NCBI RefSeq assembly: GCF_026163685.1 | Contig: NZ_JAOXSR010000011.1 | Span: 1 to 64,000 of the forward strand | Direction of reading: 5' to 3' | Length of the DNA: 64,000 nucleotides | Source of the DNA: Oerskovia flava | GTDB lineage: Bacteria; Actinomycetota; Actinomycetes; Actinomycetales; Cellulomonadaceae | Shown: piece after piece, positions 11,040 through 19,306 of the stretch | Position numbering within the stretch: the stretch's first letter is position 1 | How the letters are laid out: the number at the start of each line of letters is the position of its first letter | Position numbers and translations under genes: made by a program | The notes under the pieces: generated by a model | What the model was told of the DNA's origin: nothing | The model's input: only the letters and a program-made list of their open reading frames with translations | The model's database searches: none

Positions 11040-12161
11040 ATGTCCGCGTCGGAAGGCCCCACCCTGCACGTCCACGGCCGCGTCCTGCTCGGGGACGACC
11101 GTGAGGTCGGTGACATCTGGGTCAAGGACGGCCGGGTCAGCCTGACGCGCCCGTCCGCGCAGGGGACCAACATGATGACCCTCGAGGGCTGGGTCCTGCC
11201 CGGCCTCGTCGACGTGCACTGCCACATCGGACTGGGGGCGGACGGCGGTGTGGACGCGGCGACCGCGCAGGCGCAGGCCGTGGCCGACCGCGACGCCGGG
11301 GTCCTGCTCGTCCGTGACGCGGGGTCTCCCGTCGACACCGGATGGGTCCACCGGCGCCCGGACCTGCCGCGGCTCGTGCGCGCCGGCCGTCACCTGGCGC
11401 GCCCCAAGCGGTACCTGCGCGGCTACGGGCTCGAGCTGGAGGACGTCCACGACCTGCCCGGGGCGGTCCGCCGCGAGGCACGAGCCGGTGACGGCTGGGT
11501 CAAGATCGTCGGCGACTGGATCGACCGGAGCCTCGGCGACGAGGGCGACCTGCGCCCGCTGTGGCCCGACGACGTGCTCGCCGAGGCGGTCGCGGTCGCG
11601 CACGCCGAGGCAGCCCGCGTGACGGTGCACGCCTTCTCGGACGAGGTCATCCCCTCGCTCCTGGCGGCGGGCGTCGACTGCATCGAGCACGGCACCGGGA
11701 TCCACCCCGACCTCATGTACGAGATCTCCGAGCGAGGTGTCGCGGTCACGCCGACCCTCCTGCAGATCGGGGAGTTCGAGCGCATCGCCGCCCGCGCGGA
11801 CGGTCGATACCCGCGCTTCGCCGCGCGGATGCGTGCCTTGCACGCACGCCGGTACGAGCAGGCCCGCCAGCTCTTCGAGGCCGGCATCCAGGTGCTCGTC
11901 GGCACGGACGCGGGCGGCACGATCGGGCACGGACGGATCGCGGACGAGTGCGCCGAGCTCGTGGCGGCCGGGATCCCCGCTGCCGACGTCGTCGCGGCCG
12001 CCAGCTGGCAGGCCCGGGAGTACCTCGGGTACGCCGCGCTCGTCGAGGGGTCCTCGGCCGACTTCGTGGTCTACCCGTCGGACCCCCGGGCCGACGTCGG
12101 TGTGCTGCGCGCCCCGACGGCGGTCGTGCTGCGAGGTCAGGTCGTCGCACCCGCGCGCTGA
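11040..12161 (+). CDS. Amidohydrolase-superfamily metal-dependent hydrolase
   Basis: The 373-residue protein belongs to the imidazolonepropionase/prolidase-like branch of the amidohydrolases. Metal-site candidates are visible in order: DVHCHIG (HxH) near 60, Lys in WVKIVGDW near 157, His in VTVHAFSD near 198, His in CIEHGTG near 219, and Asp in VGTDAGG near 289. The substrate cannot be told from sequence. It follows ffh by 57 nt with a GGAG ribosome site, and precedes the rpsP promoter. Linkage to ffh is known in related genera, but I know of no functional tie. Confidence 0.85.
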   Translation: MSASEGPTLHVHGRVLLGDDREVGDIWVKDGRVSLTRPSAQGTNMMTLEGWVLPGLVDVHCHIGLGADGGVDAATAQAQAVADRDAGVLLVRDAGSPVDTGWVHRRPDLPRLVRAGRHLARPKRYLRGYGLELEDVHDLPGAVRREARAGDGWVKIVGDWIDRSLGDEGDLRPLWPDDVLAEAVAVAHAEAARVTVHAFSDEVIPSLLAAGVDCIEHGTGIHPDLMYEISERGVAVTPTLLQIGEFERIAARADGRYPRFAARMRALHARRYEQARQLFEAGIQVLVGTDAGGTIGHGRIADECAELVAAGIPAADVVAAASWQAREYLGYAALVEGSSADFVVYPSDPRADVGVLRAPTAVVLRGQVVAPAR

Positions 12162-12213
12162 GCCCTTCGCGCGCGTGGAGGTGCCGGGCGGAGCAGGCGG
12201 GTGGAGCTGCCGC

Positions 12214-12243
12214 TTGGAGTCACCGCCCGGCGTCTGGCACAAT
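12214..12243 (+). promoter_or_regulatory. rpsP promoter
   Basis: TTGGAG (12214-12219), an 18-nt spacer and CACAAT (12238-12243) preceded by TGG, an extended -10. The rplS promoter at 14531-14539 has a near-identical TGGCAGAAT. The leader to rpsP (about 118 nt) has two small hairpins, CACCG/CGGTG (12316-12328) and GGGT/ACCC (12332-12343), before the ribosome site at 12352. Confidence 0.6.
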
Positions 12244-12367
12244 GGCCGCGTACTCGGCGTGCCCGGCCCCTCTCACCGCGTAGCGCCGTGTCCTGACCCC
12301 ATCCCGTCCCGGCCCCACCGTGACGGTGCACGGGTCGTCACCCTCAGAACCAGGAGAGACCACCACT

Positions 12368-12790
12368 GTGGCCACCAAGATTCGTCTGAAGCGTCTCGGC
12401 AAGATCCGGGCGCCGTACTACCGTGTCGTCGTCGCCGACTCCCGCACCAAGCGGGACGGTCGTGTGATCGAGGAGATCGGCAAGTACCACCCCACCGAGG
12501 AGCCGTCGCTCATCGACATCTCCTCCGAGCGTGCGCAGTACTGGCTCAGCGTCGGCGCACAGCCGACCGAGCAGGTCCTGGTGCTCCTCAAGGTCACCGG
12601 CGACTGGCAGAAGTTCAAGGGCCTGCCGGGCGCCGAGGGCACGCTGCGCGTCAAGGGCGAGAAGGTCGACCCGGCCGCCGCCATCGAGGCTGCCGCCAAG
12701 GACGCCGAGAAGGTCAAGGCCAACGCCGCGGAGAAGAAGTCCGAGGCTCCGGCCGACGAGCCGGCTGAGGCTGCCGAAGAGCAGTCCTGA
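12368..12790 (+). CDS. rpsP: 30S ribosomal protein S16
   Basis: S16 is a primary 16S rRNA binder in the small subunit. The body is typical ([29 protein letters not shown], in part [11 protein letters not shown]). The 140-residue length exceeds the 80-90 residues of many bacteria because of an Ala/Glu/Lys-rich C-terminal tail, usual in actinobacteria. The GTG at 12368 is chosen for the conserved VATKIRLKR start and AGGAGAG about 9 nt upstream. Its stop overlaps the khpA start by one base. Confidence 0.97.
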   Translation: MATKIRLKRLGKIRAPYYRVVVADSRTKRDGRVIEEIGKYHPTEEPSLIDISSERAQYWLSVGAQPTEQVLVLLKVTGDWQKFKGLPGAEGTLRVKGEKVDPAAAIEAAAKDAEKVKANAAEKKSEAPADEPAEAAEEQS

Positions 12791-13029
12791 TGCTCGCGGA
12801 GGCGCTCGAGCACCTGGTGCGCGGGATCGTCGACAACCCGGACGACGTCCGGGTGAGCTCCAAGACGCTGCGACGCGGCGACCTGCTCGAGGTCCGGGTC
12901 CACCCCGAGGACCTCGGCCGGGTCATCGGCCGTGGCGGACGCACAGCACGTGCGCTGCGCACCGTGATCGCTGCGCTCGCGACCAGCGGTCCGGTCCGTG
13001 TCGACGTCGTCGACGTCGACCGCCGCTGA
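12790..13029 (+). CDS. khpA: KH-domain RNA-binding protein KhpA
   Basis: This 79-residue protein is one KH domain (UPF0109/YlqC family). The GxxG loop is GRVIGRGGRTARALR near residues 41-55. In other bacteria KhpA pairs with KhpB/Jag and affects cell division and sRNA or mRNA stability. The TGATG junction with rpsP couples translation of the two. It is the last gene before the 18-bp hairpin at 13042, so rpsP-khpA appears to be a unit with reduced read-through into rimM. Confidence 0.93.
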   Translation: MLAEALEHLVRGIVDNPDDVRVSSKTLRRGDLLEVRVHPEDLGRVIGRGGRTARALRTVIAALATSGPVRVDVVDVDRR

Positions 13030-13041
13030 CCACCGGCATCC

Positions 13042-13084
13042 CGACGATGCCCGGTCCCCTCCCTGTGGGGACCGGGCATCGTCG
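13042..13084 (+). terminator. 18-bp perfect hairpin after khpA
   Basis: Arm 13042-13059 (starts CGACGATGCCC) pairs perfectly with 13067-13084 around a 7-nt loop. It starts 13 nt after the khpA stop and is followed by TTCC only. It is likely a terminator or attenuator inside the rpsP-rplS cluster. Confidence 0.8.
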
Positions 13085-13170
13085 TTCCACGACCTTGGTC
13101 ACCGGCGTCTCGACGGCCGTGGTCCCTGTCGTTTCACCGAACCTGATCGCTCCCACAGAAGGACAACACC

Positions 13171-13719
13171 ATGCAGCTCACGGTGGCGCGGATCGGCCGC
13201 GCGCACGGACTCAAGGGCGAGGTGGCGCTCGACGTGCGGACGGACGACCCGGACACCAGGCTCGCGACGGGCTCCGTCCTGCGGACCGAGCCCGCGGAGG
13301 CCGGACCGCTGACGGTCGCCCGGGTGCGGGTGCACCAAGGGCGCTACCTCGTCACCTTCGCTGAGGTGACGGGCCGTGACCGTGCGGAGGAGCTGCGGGG
13401 GACCACGCTCGTCGTCGACGCGGACGTCTCCGACGAGGAGGACGCCTGGTACCCCCACGAGCTGGCGGGCCTGCGGGCCGAGCTCCTCGACGGGACCGTG
13501 GTCGGTGAGGTCGAGGGCCTCGAGCACCTGCCCGCGCACGACGTGCTCGTCGTCCGGGAGACGGGCGGCGTGCGGTCGCTCGTCCCCTTCGTCCGCGAGA
13601 TCGTGCCGGTCGTCGACGTACCGGGCGGGCGGGTCGTGCTCGACCCTCCCGGCGGGCTGCTCGCGCGCGATGCCGAGAAGGTCGTGGACGAGCGGGCCGA
13701 TCTCGACGAGGACTCCTGA
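13171..13719 (+). CDS. rimM: Ribosome maturation factor RimM
   Basis: RimM helps late 30S assembly around the 16S head and binds S19. The 182-residue protein has the N-terminal barrel start [27 protein letters not shown]. The PRC-barrel half follows, with [19 protein letters not shown] and [39 protein letters not shown] precedes the ATG. Its stop is one base from the trmD GTG, so the two are coupled, as in most bacteria. Confidence 0.96.
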   Translation: MQLTVARIGRAHGLKGEVALDVRTDDPDTRLATGSVLRTEPAEAGPLTVARVRVHQGRYLVTFAEVTGRDRAEELRGTTLVVDADVSDEEDAWYPHELAGLRAELLDGTVVGEVEGLEHLPAHDVLVVRETGGVRSLVPFVREIVPVVDVPGGRVVLDPPGGLLARDAEKVVDERADLDEDS

Positions 13720-13720
13720 C

Positions 13721-14515
13721 GTGCGGATCGACGTCGTCTCGATCTTCCCCGAGTACCTCGCCCCGCTCGACCTGTCGCTCGTCGGCAAGGCGCGCACCTC
13801 GGGTCTGCTGGACCTGCGCGTCCACGACCTGCGGGACTGGACGACCGACCGGCACCGCACCGTCGACGACACCCCGTTCGGCGGAGGCGCGGGCATGGTC
13901 ATGCGCCCGGATGTGTGGGGCCGGGCCATCGACGAGGTGCTGCCGACCGAGGAGGCGGCGCACCTGCTGGTGCCCACGCCGTCGGGCACGACCTTCACGC
14001 AGCGGACTGCCGAGGCGCTGGCCGAGGAGGACCACCTCGTCGTGGCCTGCGGGCGGTACGAGGGGATCGACGCCCGGGTGGCCGAGCACTACCGGGCGAG
14101 CGGGCACCGGGTGAGCGAGGTCTCGATCGGCGACTACGTGCTCAACGGTGGCGAGGTCGCGGCGCTGGTCCTCGTCGAGGCCGTCGCGCGGCTGCTGCCG
14201 GGAGTGGTCGGCAACCCGGCCTCGCTCGTGGAGGAGTCGCACGGCGCGGCAGGGCTCCTCGAGTACCCGGTGTACACCAAGCCGCCCCGCTGGGCCGACC
14301 TCGACGTCCCGGAGGTGCTCCTGTCGGGGCACCACGCGCGCATCGAGCGCTGGCGCCGGGACCAGGCGCTGCGCCGCACGGCCGCGCGCCGGCCCGACAT
14401 GGTGGCGGCGCTCGACGTCGCGGCGCTGGACCGCCACGACCTCGCCCTCCTCGCGGAGGTGGGCTGGGTGCCGCAGGACGGTCGGCTCGAGCCGTCCGCC
14501 ACCGACGAGAGGTGA
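13721..14515 (+). CDS. trmD: tRNA (guanine-N1)-methyltransferase
   Basis: TrmD methylates G37 of tRNAs reading CNN and GGN-type codons, using S-adenosylmethionine and a trefoil knot. The 264-residue protein begins [13 protein letters not shown]. Knot and cofactor motifs are [32 protein letters not shown] and [16 protein letters not shown]. The GTG at 13721 is one base after the rimM stop. A longer upstream reading would overlap rimM entirely and is rejected. The end overlaps the region of the rplS promoter. Confidence 0.97.
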   Translation: MRIDVVSIFPEYLAPLDLSLVGKARTSGLLDLRVHDLRDWTTDRHRTVDDTPFGGGAGMVMRPDVWGRAIDEVLPTEEAAHLLVPTPSGTTFTQRTAEALAEEDHLVVACGRYEGIDARVAEHYRASGHRVSEVSIGDYVLNGGEVAALVLVEAVARLLPGVVGNPASLVEESHGAAGLLEYPVYTKPPRWADLDVPEVLLSGHHARIERWRRDQALRRTAARRPDMVAALDVAALDRHDLALLAEVGWVPQDGRLEPSATDER

Positions 14516-14533
14516 CGGCCCGTCGGCGTGTGG

Positions 14534-14539
14534 CAGAAT
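14534..14539 (+). promoter_or_regulatory. Extended -10 of rplS
   Basis: TGG-CAGAAT, close to the TGG-CACAAT of rpsP. GGTGAC at 14511-14516 may be a weak -35 with 17-nt spacing; it overlaps the trmD stop. The start of transcription is expected near 14546, giving a leader of about 168 nt. Confidence 0.5.
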
Positions 14540-14545
14540 AGGCCG

Positions 14546-14713
14546 TCGGTGTGCGCCGGTCAGGTCCTCTGCCACAGGGGAGTTCCTCCGCACGACGCCC
14601 TCGGGCGTGGTGCGAGACCGACATCATGCGCCCCGCACCTCGAGACGAACCCGGCCCGCGCCTGCGCGGGCCTCGAGAGCGCTTCTGACCTGTGGCAGGG
14701 CGAGGAGAGAACC
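14546..14713 (+). promoter_or_regulatory. Structured rplS leader RNA
   Basis: A closing stem pairs CTGCCACAGG (14569-14578) with CCTGTGGCAG (14689-14698), 10 bp over about 110 nt. Inside are two hairpins: CGCAC-G-ACGCC/GGCGT-G-GTGCG (14589-14614, CTCG loop) and a CTCGAG...CTCGAG stem with inner GGCCCGCG/CGCGGGCC (14639-14677). The closing stem ends 3 nt before the ribosome site GAGGAG (14702-14707). The layout fits a cis-acting regulator, perhaps L19 feedback. The ligand is not known. Confidence 0.6.
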
Positions 14714-15073
14714 ATGCACACGCTGGACAGCGTCGACGCAGCATCGCTGCGGGACGACATCCCGGACTTCCGCGCCGGAGACACGCTCAAGGTCAACGTC
14801 AAGGTCGTCGAGGGCAACCGCTCGCGCATCCAGGCGTTCCAGGGTGTCGTCATCGCCCGCCAGGGCGGCGGCATCCGCGAGACCTTCACGATCCGCAAGA
14901 TCAGCTTCGGCGTCGGCGTCGAGCGGACCTTCCCGGTGCACTCCCCGAGCATCGACTCGGTCGAGGTCGTCACCCGCGGTGACGTGCGTCGGGCCAAGCT
15001 GTACTACCTGCGCAGCCTGCGCGGCAAGAAGGCCAAGATCAAGGAGAAGCGCCAGAGCGCTCCCTCGAAGTAG
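14714..15073 (+). CDS. rplS: 50S ribosomal protein L19
   Basis: L19 lies at the 30S-50S interface near bridge B8. The 119-residue protein has family length. Conserved parts are [43 protein letters not shown] and the C-terminal [21 protein letters not shown]. The ATG at 14714 follows a strong GAGGAGAGA. Expression likely depends on the long folded leader. An 18-bp terminator follows. Confidence 0.97.
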   Translation: MHTLDSVDAASLRDDIPDFRAGDTLKVNVKVVEGNRSRIQAFQGVVIARQGGGIRETFTIRKISFGVGVERTFPVHSPSIDSVEVVTRGDVRRAKLYYLRSLRGKKAKIKEKRQSAPSK

Positions 15074-15116
15074 TCACGCGGCGGCGGCCAGGCCCTGCCT
15101 GCCGTGACCGTGAACG

Positions 15117-15156
15117 CGCCGACGGGCGACCACCTGCGGGTGGTCGCCCGTCGGCG
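15117..15156 (+). terminator. 18-bp perfect hairpin after rplS
   Basis: Arm 15117-15134 (CGCCGACGGGCG...) pairs with 15139-15156 around a TGCG tetraloop. It lies 44 nt after the rplS stop and is the strongest candidate terminator of the rimM-trmD-rplS unit. Confidence 0.85.
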
Positions 15157-15220
15157 TTCGTGCGCCGCGGGGCGCCAGGAGCGCGCCGAGGTTCCGTTTC
15201 CATCCGGGGGCGAAGGGTGG

Positions 15221-15226
15221 CACAGT
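15221..15226 (+). promoter_or_regulatory. -10 hexamer of lepB, leaderless
   Basis: CACAGT ends 6 nt before the GTG at 15233. It is a weak match, but its placement equals that of the other leaderless starts here. Confidence 0.35.
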
Positions 15227-15232
15227 GATCGC

Positions 15233-16087
15233 GTGAACGACAGCGCCCCGCCCACGAGCCCGCGGCCCTCCGGGCCTGCGAGCCCGTCCGGAGCGGCGAG
15301 CCGCCCGGACTTCGCACCGGTCTCGTCCGGAGTCTCGGCGAATGCCGCCGACGACTCCGCGGCCACGGACGGCGAGGGGTCGGAGGCAGCCGCGCACCCG
15401 CACGAGGCGCCCGAGCCGCGCCGCAAGGGCTCGTTGCTGCGGGAGACGGCGATCATCGTGGTCAGCGCGCTCGTGCTGTCCCTGCTCATCAAGACGTTCC
15501 TCGTGCAGGCCTTCTTCATCCCCAGCGCCTCGATGCAGGACACCCTGACGATCGGTGACCGCGTGATGGTGTCGCGGCTCGTGCCCGGGGCGTTCGACGT
15601 GAACCGGGGCGACGTGGTGGTGTTCAAGGACCCGGGGGAGTGGCTGGCGCCGTACGAGGCACCGGACCGTGGCCCGGTCGGCAACGCCGTCACCTCGGCC
15701 CTGACCTTCGTCGGGCTGCTGCCCCAGGACACGGGCGAGCACCTCATCAAGCGCGTGGTCGGGACGCCGGGCGACCACGTCGTGTGCTGCGACGACGACG
15801 GGCTCGTCACGGTCAACGACGTCCCGATCACCGAGACGTACATCAAGCCCGGGTCGCTGCCGAGCCAGGACCCGTTCGACACGGTCGTCCCCGACGGGAT
15901 GCTCTTCGTGCTCGGCGACAACCGGCAGCAGTCGGCGGACTCGCGCTACAACACCGGCAAGCCCGGCGGCGGGTTCGTGCCGATCGACAACGTGGTGGGC
16001 ACGGCGTTCGTCAAGGTCTGGCCGCTGGGTGACGCGGGGCTCCTGCGCAACCCGGGCGACGTCTTCGCGGAGGTCCCGGAGCCATGA
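15233..16087 (+). CDS. lepB: Signal peptidase I
   Basis: LepB removes signal peptides of Sec and Tat substrates at the outer face of the membrane. The 284-residue protein starts with a disordered Pro/Ser/Ala/Glu-rich cytoplasmic segment of about 65 residues. One transmembrane helix follows ([19 protein letters not shown]). The catalytic Ser is residue 100 in PSASMQDTL, and the general-base Lys is residue 173 in [11 protein letters not shown]. The C-terminal box is [16 protein letters not shown]. Only one transmembrane segment is seen. It overlaps rnhB by ATGA. Confidence 0.95.
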   Translation: MNDSAPPTSPRPSGPASPSGAASRPDFAPVSSGVSANAADDSAATDGEGSEAAAHPHEAPEPRRKGSLLRETAIIVVSALVLSLLIKTFLVQAFFIPSASMQDTLTIGDRVMVSRLVPGAFDVNRGDVVVFKDPGEWLAPYEAPDRGPVGNAVTSALTFVGLLPQDTGEHLIKRVVGTPGDHVVCCDDDGLVTVNDVPITETYIKPGSLPSQDPFDTVVPDGMLFVLGDNRQQSADSRYNTGKPGGGFVPIDNVVGTAFVKVWPLGDAGLLRNPGDVFAEVPEP

Positions 16088-16914
16088 CCGCGAGTGCTCG
16101 CCCCGCCGCACGCGGCGGTGCGACGCGCGCCCGCCGTCCGGACCTGCGGCACGAGCGCGCGCTGCTGCGCTCGGGCGTGCGGTACGTCGCCGGCATGGAC
16201 GAGGTGGGCCGCGGCTCCCTCGCCGGCCCGGTGAGCGTCGGGGTGGCGGTCGTCGACCTCTCGACCCGTCCGTGCCCGCCCGGGCTGACCGACTCGAAGC
16301 TCCTCACGGCGCAGGCGCGCGAGGATCTCCTGGAACCGACGCGCGCCTGGTGCGTCGCGTGGGCGGTCGGGCACGCCGGTCCGGCCGAGATCGACGCGCA
16401 CGGCATCATCGTCGCGCTGCGGCTGGCAGGACGGCGCGCTCTCGCGCAGGTGCGGCGCAGCATCGGTCTCGTGGACACCGTGCTCCTGGACGGCAAGCAC
16501 GACTGGTTGAGCCGCCCGACCGCCGTCGACCTCTTCGAGGCCTACGACCTCGACCCTGACGACGACGGGCCCCTGCCCGACCCCACCGTGCGCACGCTCG
16601 TCAAGGCCGACCTGCAGTGCGCCTCGGTGGCTGCGGCGAGCGTCCTGGCGAAGTGCGAGCGGGACGGGCTCATGACGGGGATGGCCCGCCAGTACCCCGC
16701 GTACGGGTGGGACCAGAACAAGGGCTACGGCTCGTCGGGCCACGTCGTGGCACTGCGTCGCCTCGGGCCCACCCCTCAGCACCGCCGCAGCTGGCGGCTC
16801 CCGGAGCGCATCGGCGCCGTGGAAGGGACCGGCCCCGACGAGGACGCCGCTGCTGACGGGTCCGCCGTCGCCGGCCGGTCGCAGGACCTGGACCTGCTGC
16901 TCCCCGGCGCCTGA
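16084..16914 (+). CDS. rnhB: Ribonuclease HII
   Basis: RNase HII cuts the RNA strand of RNA-DNA hybrids and starts removal of single ribonucleotides. The N-terminal active-site block is [16 protein letters not shown] (Asp-Glu pair). Further acidic residues lie in LLDGKHDWL and in [18 protein letters not shown]. The signature [17 protein letters not shown] is intact. At 276 residues it carries a C-terminal tail of about 40 residues rich in Asp, Glu and Ala, not needed for catalysis. The start overlaps lepB by 4 nt. Confidence 0.95.
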   Translation: MTASARPAARGGATRARRPDLRHERALLRSGVRYVAGMDEVGRGSLAGPVSVGVAVVDLSTRPCPPGLTDSKLLTAQAREDLLEPTRAWCVAWAVGHAGPAEIDAHGIIVALRLAGRRALAQVRRSIGLVDTVLLDGKHDWLSRPTAVDLFEAYDLDPDDDGPLPDPTVRTLVKADLQCASVAAASVLAKCERDGLMTGMARQYPAYGWDQNKGYGSSGHVVALRRLGPTPQHRRSWRLPERIGAVEGTGPDEDAAADGSAVAGRSQDLDLLLPGA

Positions 16915-16958
16915 CGCGCGGGGCGAGGGCCCTCGACGCGGGACCTGCCCGGATGGTC

Positions 16959-16964
16959 CATGAT
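16959..16964 (+). promoter_or_regulatory. -10 hexamer of the DUF2469 gene, leaderless
   Basis: CATGAT ends 6 nt before the GTG at 16971. The preceding 40 nt hold a CGAGGGCCCTCG palindrome at 16924-16935. Confidence 0.35.
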
Positions 16965-16970
16965 GGTCGG

Positions 16971-17270
16971 GTGAGTGCCGAAGACCTCGAGAACTACGAG
17001 ACCGAGATGGAGCTCGCCCTCTATCGTGAGTACCGCGACGTGGTGGGCCTGTTCTCCTACGTGGTCGAGACCGAACGCCGCTTCTACCTGGCCAACCAGG
17101 TGGACCTCCAGGTGAGGTCCGCGGCAGGTGAGGTCTACTTCGAGCTGCGGCTCGCCGACGCCTGGGTGTGGGACGTGTACCGCTCAGCACGGTTCGTGAA
17201 GTCCGTGCGTGTCGTGACCTTCAAGGACGTGAACGTGGAGGAGCTGGCCAAGGCCGAGCTCCAGCTCTGA
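16971..17270 (+). CDS. DUF2469 family protein
   Basis: This 99-residue protein is highly conserved in actinobacteria and nearly always lies after rnhB. The sequence SAEDLENYETEMELALYREY and the end TFKDVNVEELAKAEL are diagnostic. It has no transmembrane helix or known catalytic motif; aromatic and acidic residues dominate. The GTG at 16971 gives the family's usual VSAEDLE beginning; an ATG 18 nt upstream would add MVHDGR. Function is unknown. Co-occurrence with rnhB hints at nucleic-acid metabolism, but that is inference. Confidence 0.92.
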   Translation: MSAEDLENYETEMELALYREYRDVVGLFSYVVETERRFYLANQVDLQVRSAAGEVYFELRLADAWVWDVYRSARFVKSVRVVTFKDVNVEELAKAELQL

Positions 17271-17411
17271 GACCGCACACCCGCGCCCCTTGAGGCGGTG
17301 CAGCGCTCCGAGGTGTGCACAGCCCGGCCGTGAGCGCCGTCCTCCACAGGCGCGCCACCTCTCCCTGCCCCGCGCCGCTCCCGTGCGACACGGTGGCCGC
17401 GGAGGTGAGCC

Positions 17412-17768
17412 ATGGGAGCGAAGGACGCCGTCGGGCGATACGGAGAGAAGGTCGCGACCGCCTACCTGCTGGACGCGGGGTGGCAGGTCCTGGACCGCAA
17501 CTGGCGTGGCACGGGCGGTGAGCTCGACATCGTCGCGCTCGACGCCACCACGCTCGTCAGCGTGGAGGTCAAGACACGCCGGGGGACCGGGTTCGGTCAC
17601 CCGGCGGAGGCGGTCACGGCGGCGAAGCTCGCACGGCTGCGACGGCTGACGGGCCAGTGGCTGTCGTCGCACGACGTCCGGGTCGCGTCGGTCCGGGTCG
17701 ACGTCGTCGCGATCGTCGTCCCGCGTGCAGGGGCCGCCGAGGTCGAGCACCTCGTCGGGGTGAGCTGA
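17412..17768 (+). CDS. yraN: YraN family endonuclease-like protein (UPF0102)
   Basis: The 118-residue protein has the endonuclease-like fold of UPF0102. Core motif residues are visible: Glu in RYGEKVATAYL, Asp in GTGGELDIVALD, and ExK in LVSVEVKTRRG, the typical D-ExK metal site. The gene is usually found beside comM and dprA, suggesting a role in DNA processing, though none is proven. It overlaps comM by TGATG. The 141-nt gap upstream has no clear promoter. Confidence 0.92.
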   Translation: MGAKDAVGRYGEKVATAYLLDAGWQVLDRNWRGTGGELDIVALDATTLVSVEVKTRRGTGFGHPAEAVTAAKLARLRRLTGQWLSSHDVRVASVRVDVVAIVVPRAGAAEVEHLVGVS

Positions 17769-19306
17769 TGGGGCTCGGGACGACGAGGGCGGTCGCCCTC
17801 GTCGGGCTCAGCGGGCACGTCGTGGAGGTCCAGGCGCACCTCGCCGCGTCCGTACCGGGGTTCGTGCTCGTGGGGCTTCCCGACACGGCCCTCAGCGAGG
17901 CGCGCGACCGGGTCCGTGCGGCCGTCGCCTCATCGGGGCTGACGTGGCCGCAGCGCAAGATCACGGTCAACCTCTCACCGGCGGCGCTGCCGAAGTCCGG
18001 TGCGGGGTTCGACCTCGCGATCGCGGTGGCGACGCTCGCCGGTGCCGGCACGCTCCCCGGTGACGAGGCCGCGAGCGTGGTGCACCTCGGCGAGCTGGGG
18101 CTCGACGGCCGCCTCCAGCCGGTGCGCGGTGTGCTGCCCGCGGTGGCGGCGGCCGTGGCGGCGGGCTACCGCGACGTGGTGGTCCCCGAGGCCGACGCCG
18201 CCGAGGCCCGCCTGGTGCCGGGTGCGCGCGTCGTCGGGGCGGTGAGCCTCGCGGAGGTCGCGCACCGCTACGGCGCCGCCCTCGAGGAACCGGCCACCGG
18301 TGGCCTCGCGATCCCGCGCATCACGACCGGTGCTCCGGTGCCGCGCGCGGGCGACCTGCGCGACGTGCTCGGGCAGGCCCCGGCGCGGCACGCGCTCGAG
18401 GTGGCCGCGGCCGGCGGGCACCACCTGCTCATGGTCGGCCCACCGGGGGCGGGCAAGACCATGCTCGCGTCCCGGCTGCCCGGGATCCTGCCGGACCTCG
18501 AGGAGTCCGCGGCCGTGGAGGTGACCGCGGTGCACTCGGTGGCGGGCGTCCTCGACCCGGGACGTGGGCTCGTGAGCCGCCCGCCCTTCGAGGACCCCCA
18601 TCACACGGCGACGGCGGCGTCGATCGTCGGGGGCGGCTCCGGACTTCCTCGACCGGGCGCCGCGTCCCGCGCCCATCATGGTGTCCTCTTCCTCGACGAG
18701 GCACCCGAGTTCGCGAGCCGCGTCCTGCAGACGTTGCGCCAGCCGCTCGAGCACGGCGAGGTGGTGATCCACCGTGCTGCCGGCACGGCGCGGTTCCCGG
18801 CCCGGTTCCAGCTCGTCCTGGCGGCGAACCCCTGCCCGTGCGGGCGTGCCGTCGGCAAGGGTCTCGACTGCACGTGCACCCCGTTGGCGCGGCGCCGCTA
18901 CTTCGCGCGGCTCTCCGGTCCGCTGCTCGACCGGGTCGACGTCCAGGTCGAGGTGCGGCCCGTCACGCGGGTCGACCGTGCGCGCACGGAGCCGGTCGAG
19001 ACCAGCGCCACCGTGGCCGCCCGGGTCCGCGCGGCCCGCGCGGCCGCCGCCGCCCGGCTGGCCGGCACGGGGTGGAGCACGAACGCCGAGGTGCCGGGAA
19101 CCTGGCTGCGGGACCGCCTGGGCCCGGGCCGGTCCCTCCTGCAGGACGTGGACCGCGCCCTCGACCGCGGGACGCTCTCGCTGCGTGGTGCCGACCGCGT
19201 CCTGCGGCTCGCGTGGACCGTCGCCGACCTGGCGGGACGAGACGCGCCCGATCGCGCCGACGTCGGCCAGGGCATCGCGCTGCGCACCCGGGGGAACCAT
19301 GCCTGA
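17768..19306 (+). CDS. comM: ComM/YifB family Mg-chelatase-like AAA ATPase
   Basis: ComM proteins are hexameric helicases that aid branch migration in natural transformation of Gram-negative bacteria. The 512-residue protein has the N-terminal Lon-like fold (VGLPDTALSEARDRVRAA, NLSPAALPKSGAGFDLAIA). Walker A VGPPGAGKTML is near 222. Walker B is GVLFLDEAPEFA. The Cys pair NPCPCG and the C-terminal Mg-chelatase domain (LSGPLLDRVDVQVEV) follow. Start and stop overlap yraN and dprA, so the three form a competence-type operon, a widespread actinobacterial arrangement even where transformation is not known. Confidence 0.95.
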   Translation: MGLGTTRAVALVGLSGHVVEVQAHLAASVPGFVLVGLPDTALSEARDRVRAAVASSGLTWPQRKITVNLSPAALPKSGAGFDLAIAVATLAGAGTLPGDEAASVVHLGELGLDGRLQPVRGVLPAVAAAVAAGYRDVVVPEADAAEARLVPGARVVGAVSLAEVAHRYGAALEEPATGGLAIPRITTGAPVPRAGDLRDVLGQAPARHALEVAAAGGHHLLMVGPPGAGKTMLASRLPGILPDLEESAAVEVTAVHSVAGVLDPGRGLVSRPPFEDPHHTATAASIVGGGSGLPRPGAASRAHHGVLFLDEAPEFASRVLQTLRQPLEHGEVVIHRAAGTARFPARFQLVLAANPCPCGRAVGKGLDCTCTPLARRRYFARLSGPLLDRVDVQVEVRPVTRVDRARTEPVETSATVAARVRAARAAAAARLAGTGWSTNAEVPGTWLRDRLGPGRSLLQDVDRALDRGTLSLRGADRVLRLAWTVADLAGRDAPDRADVGQGIALRTRGNHA

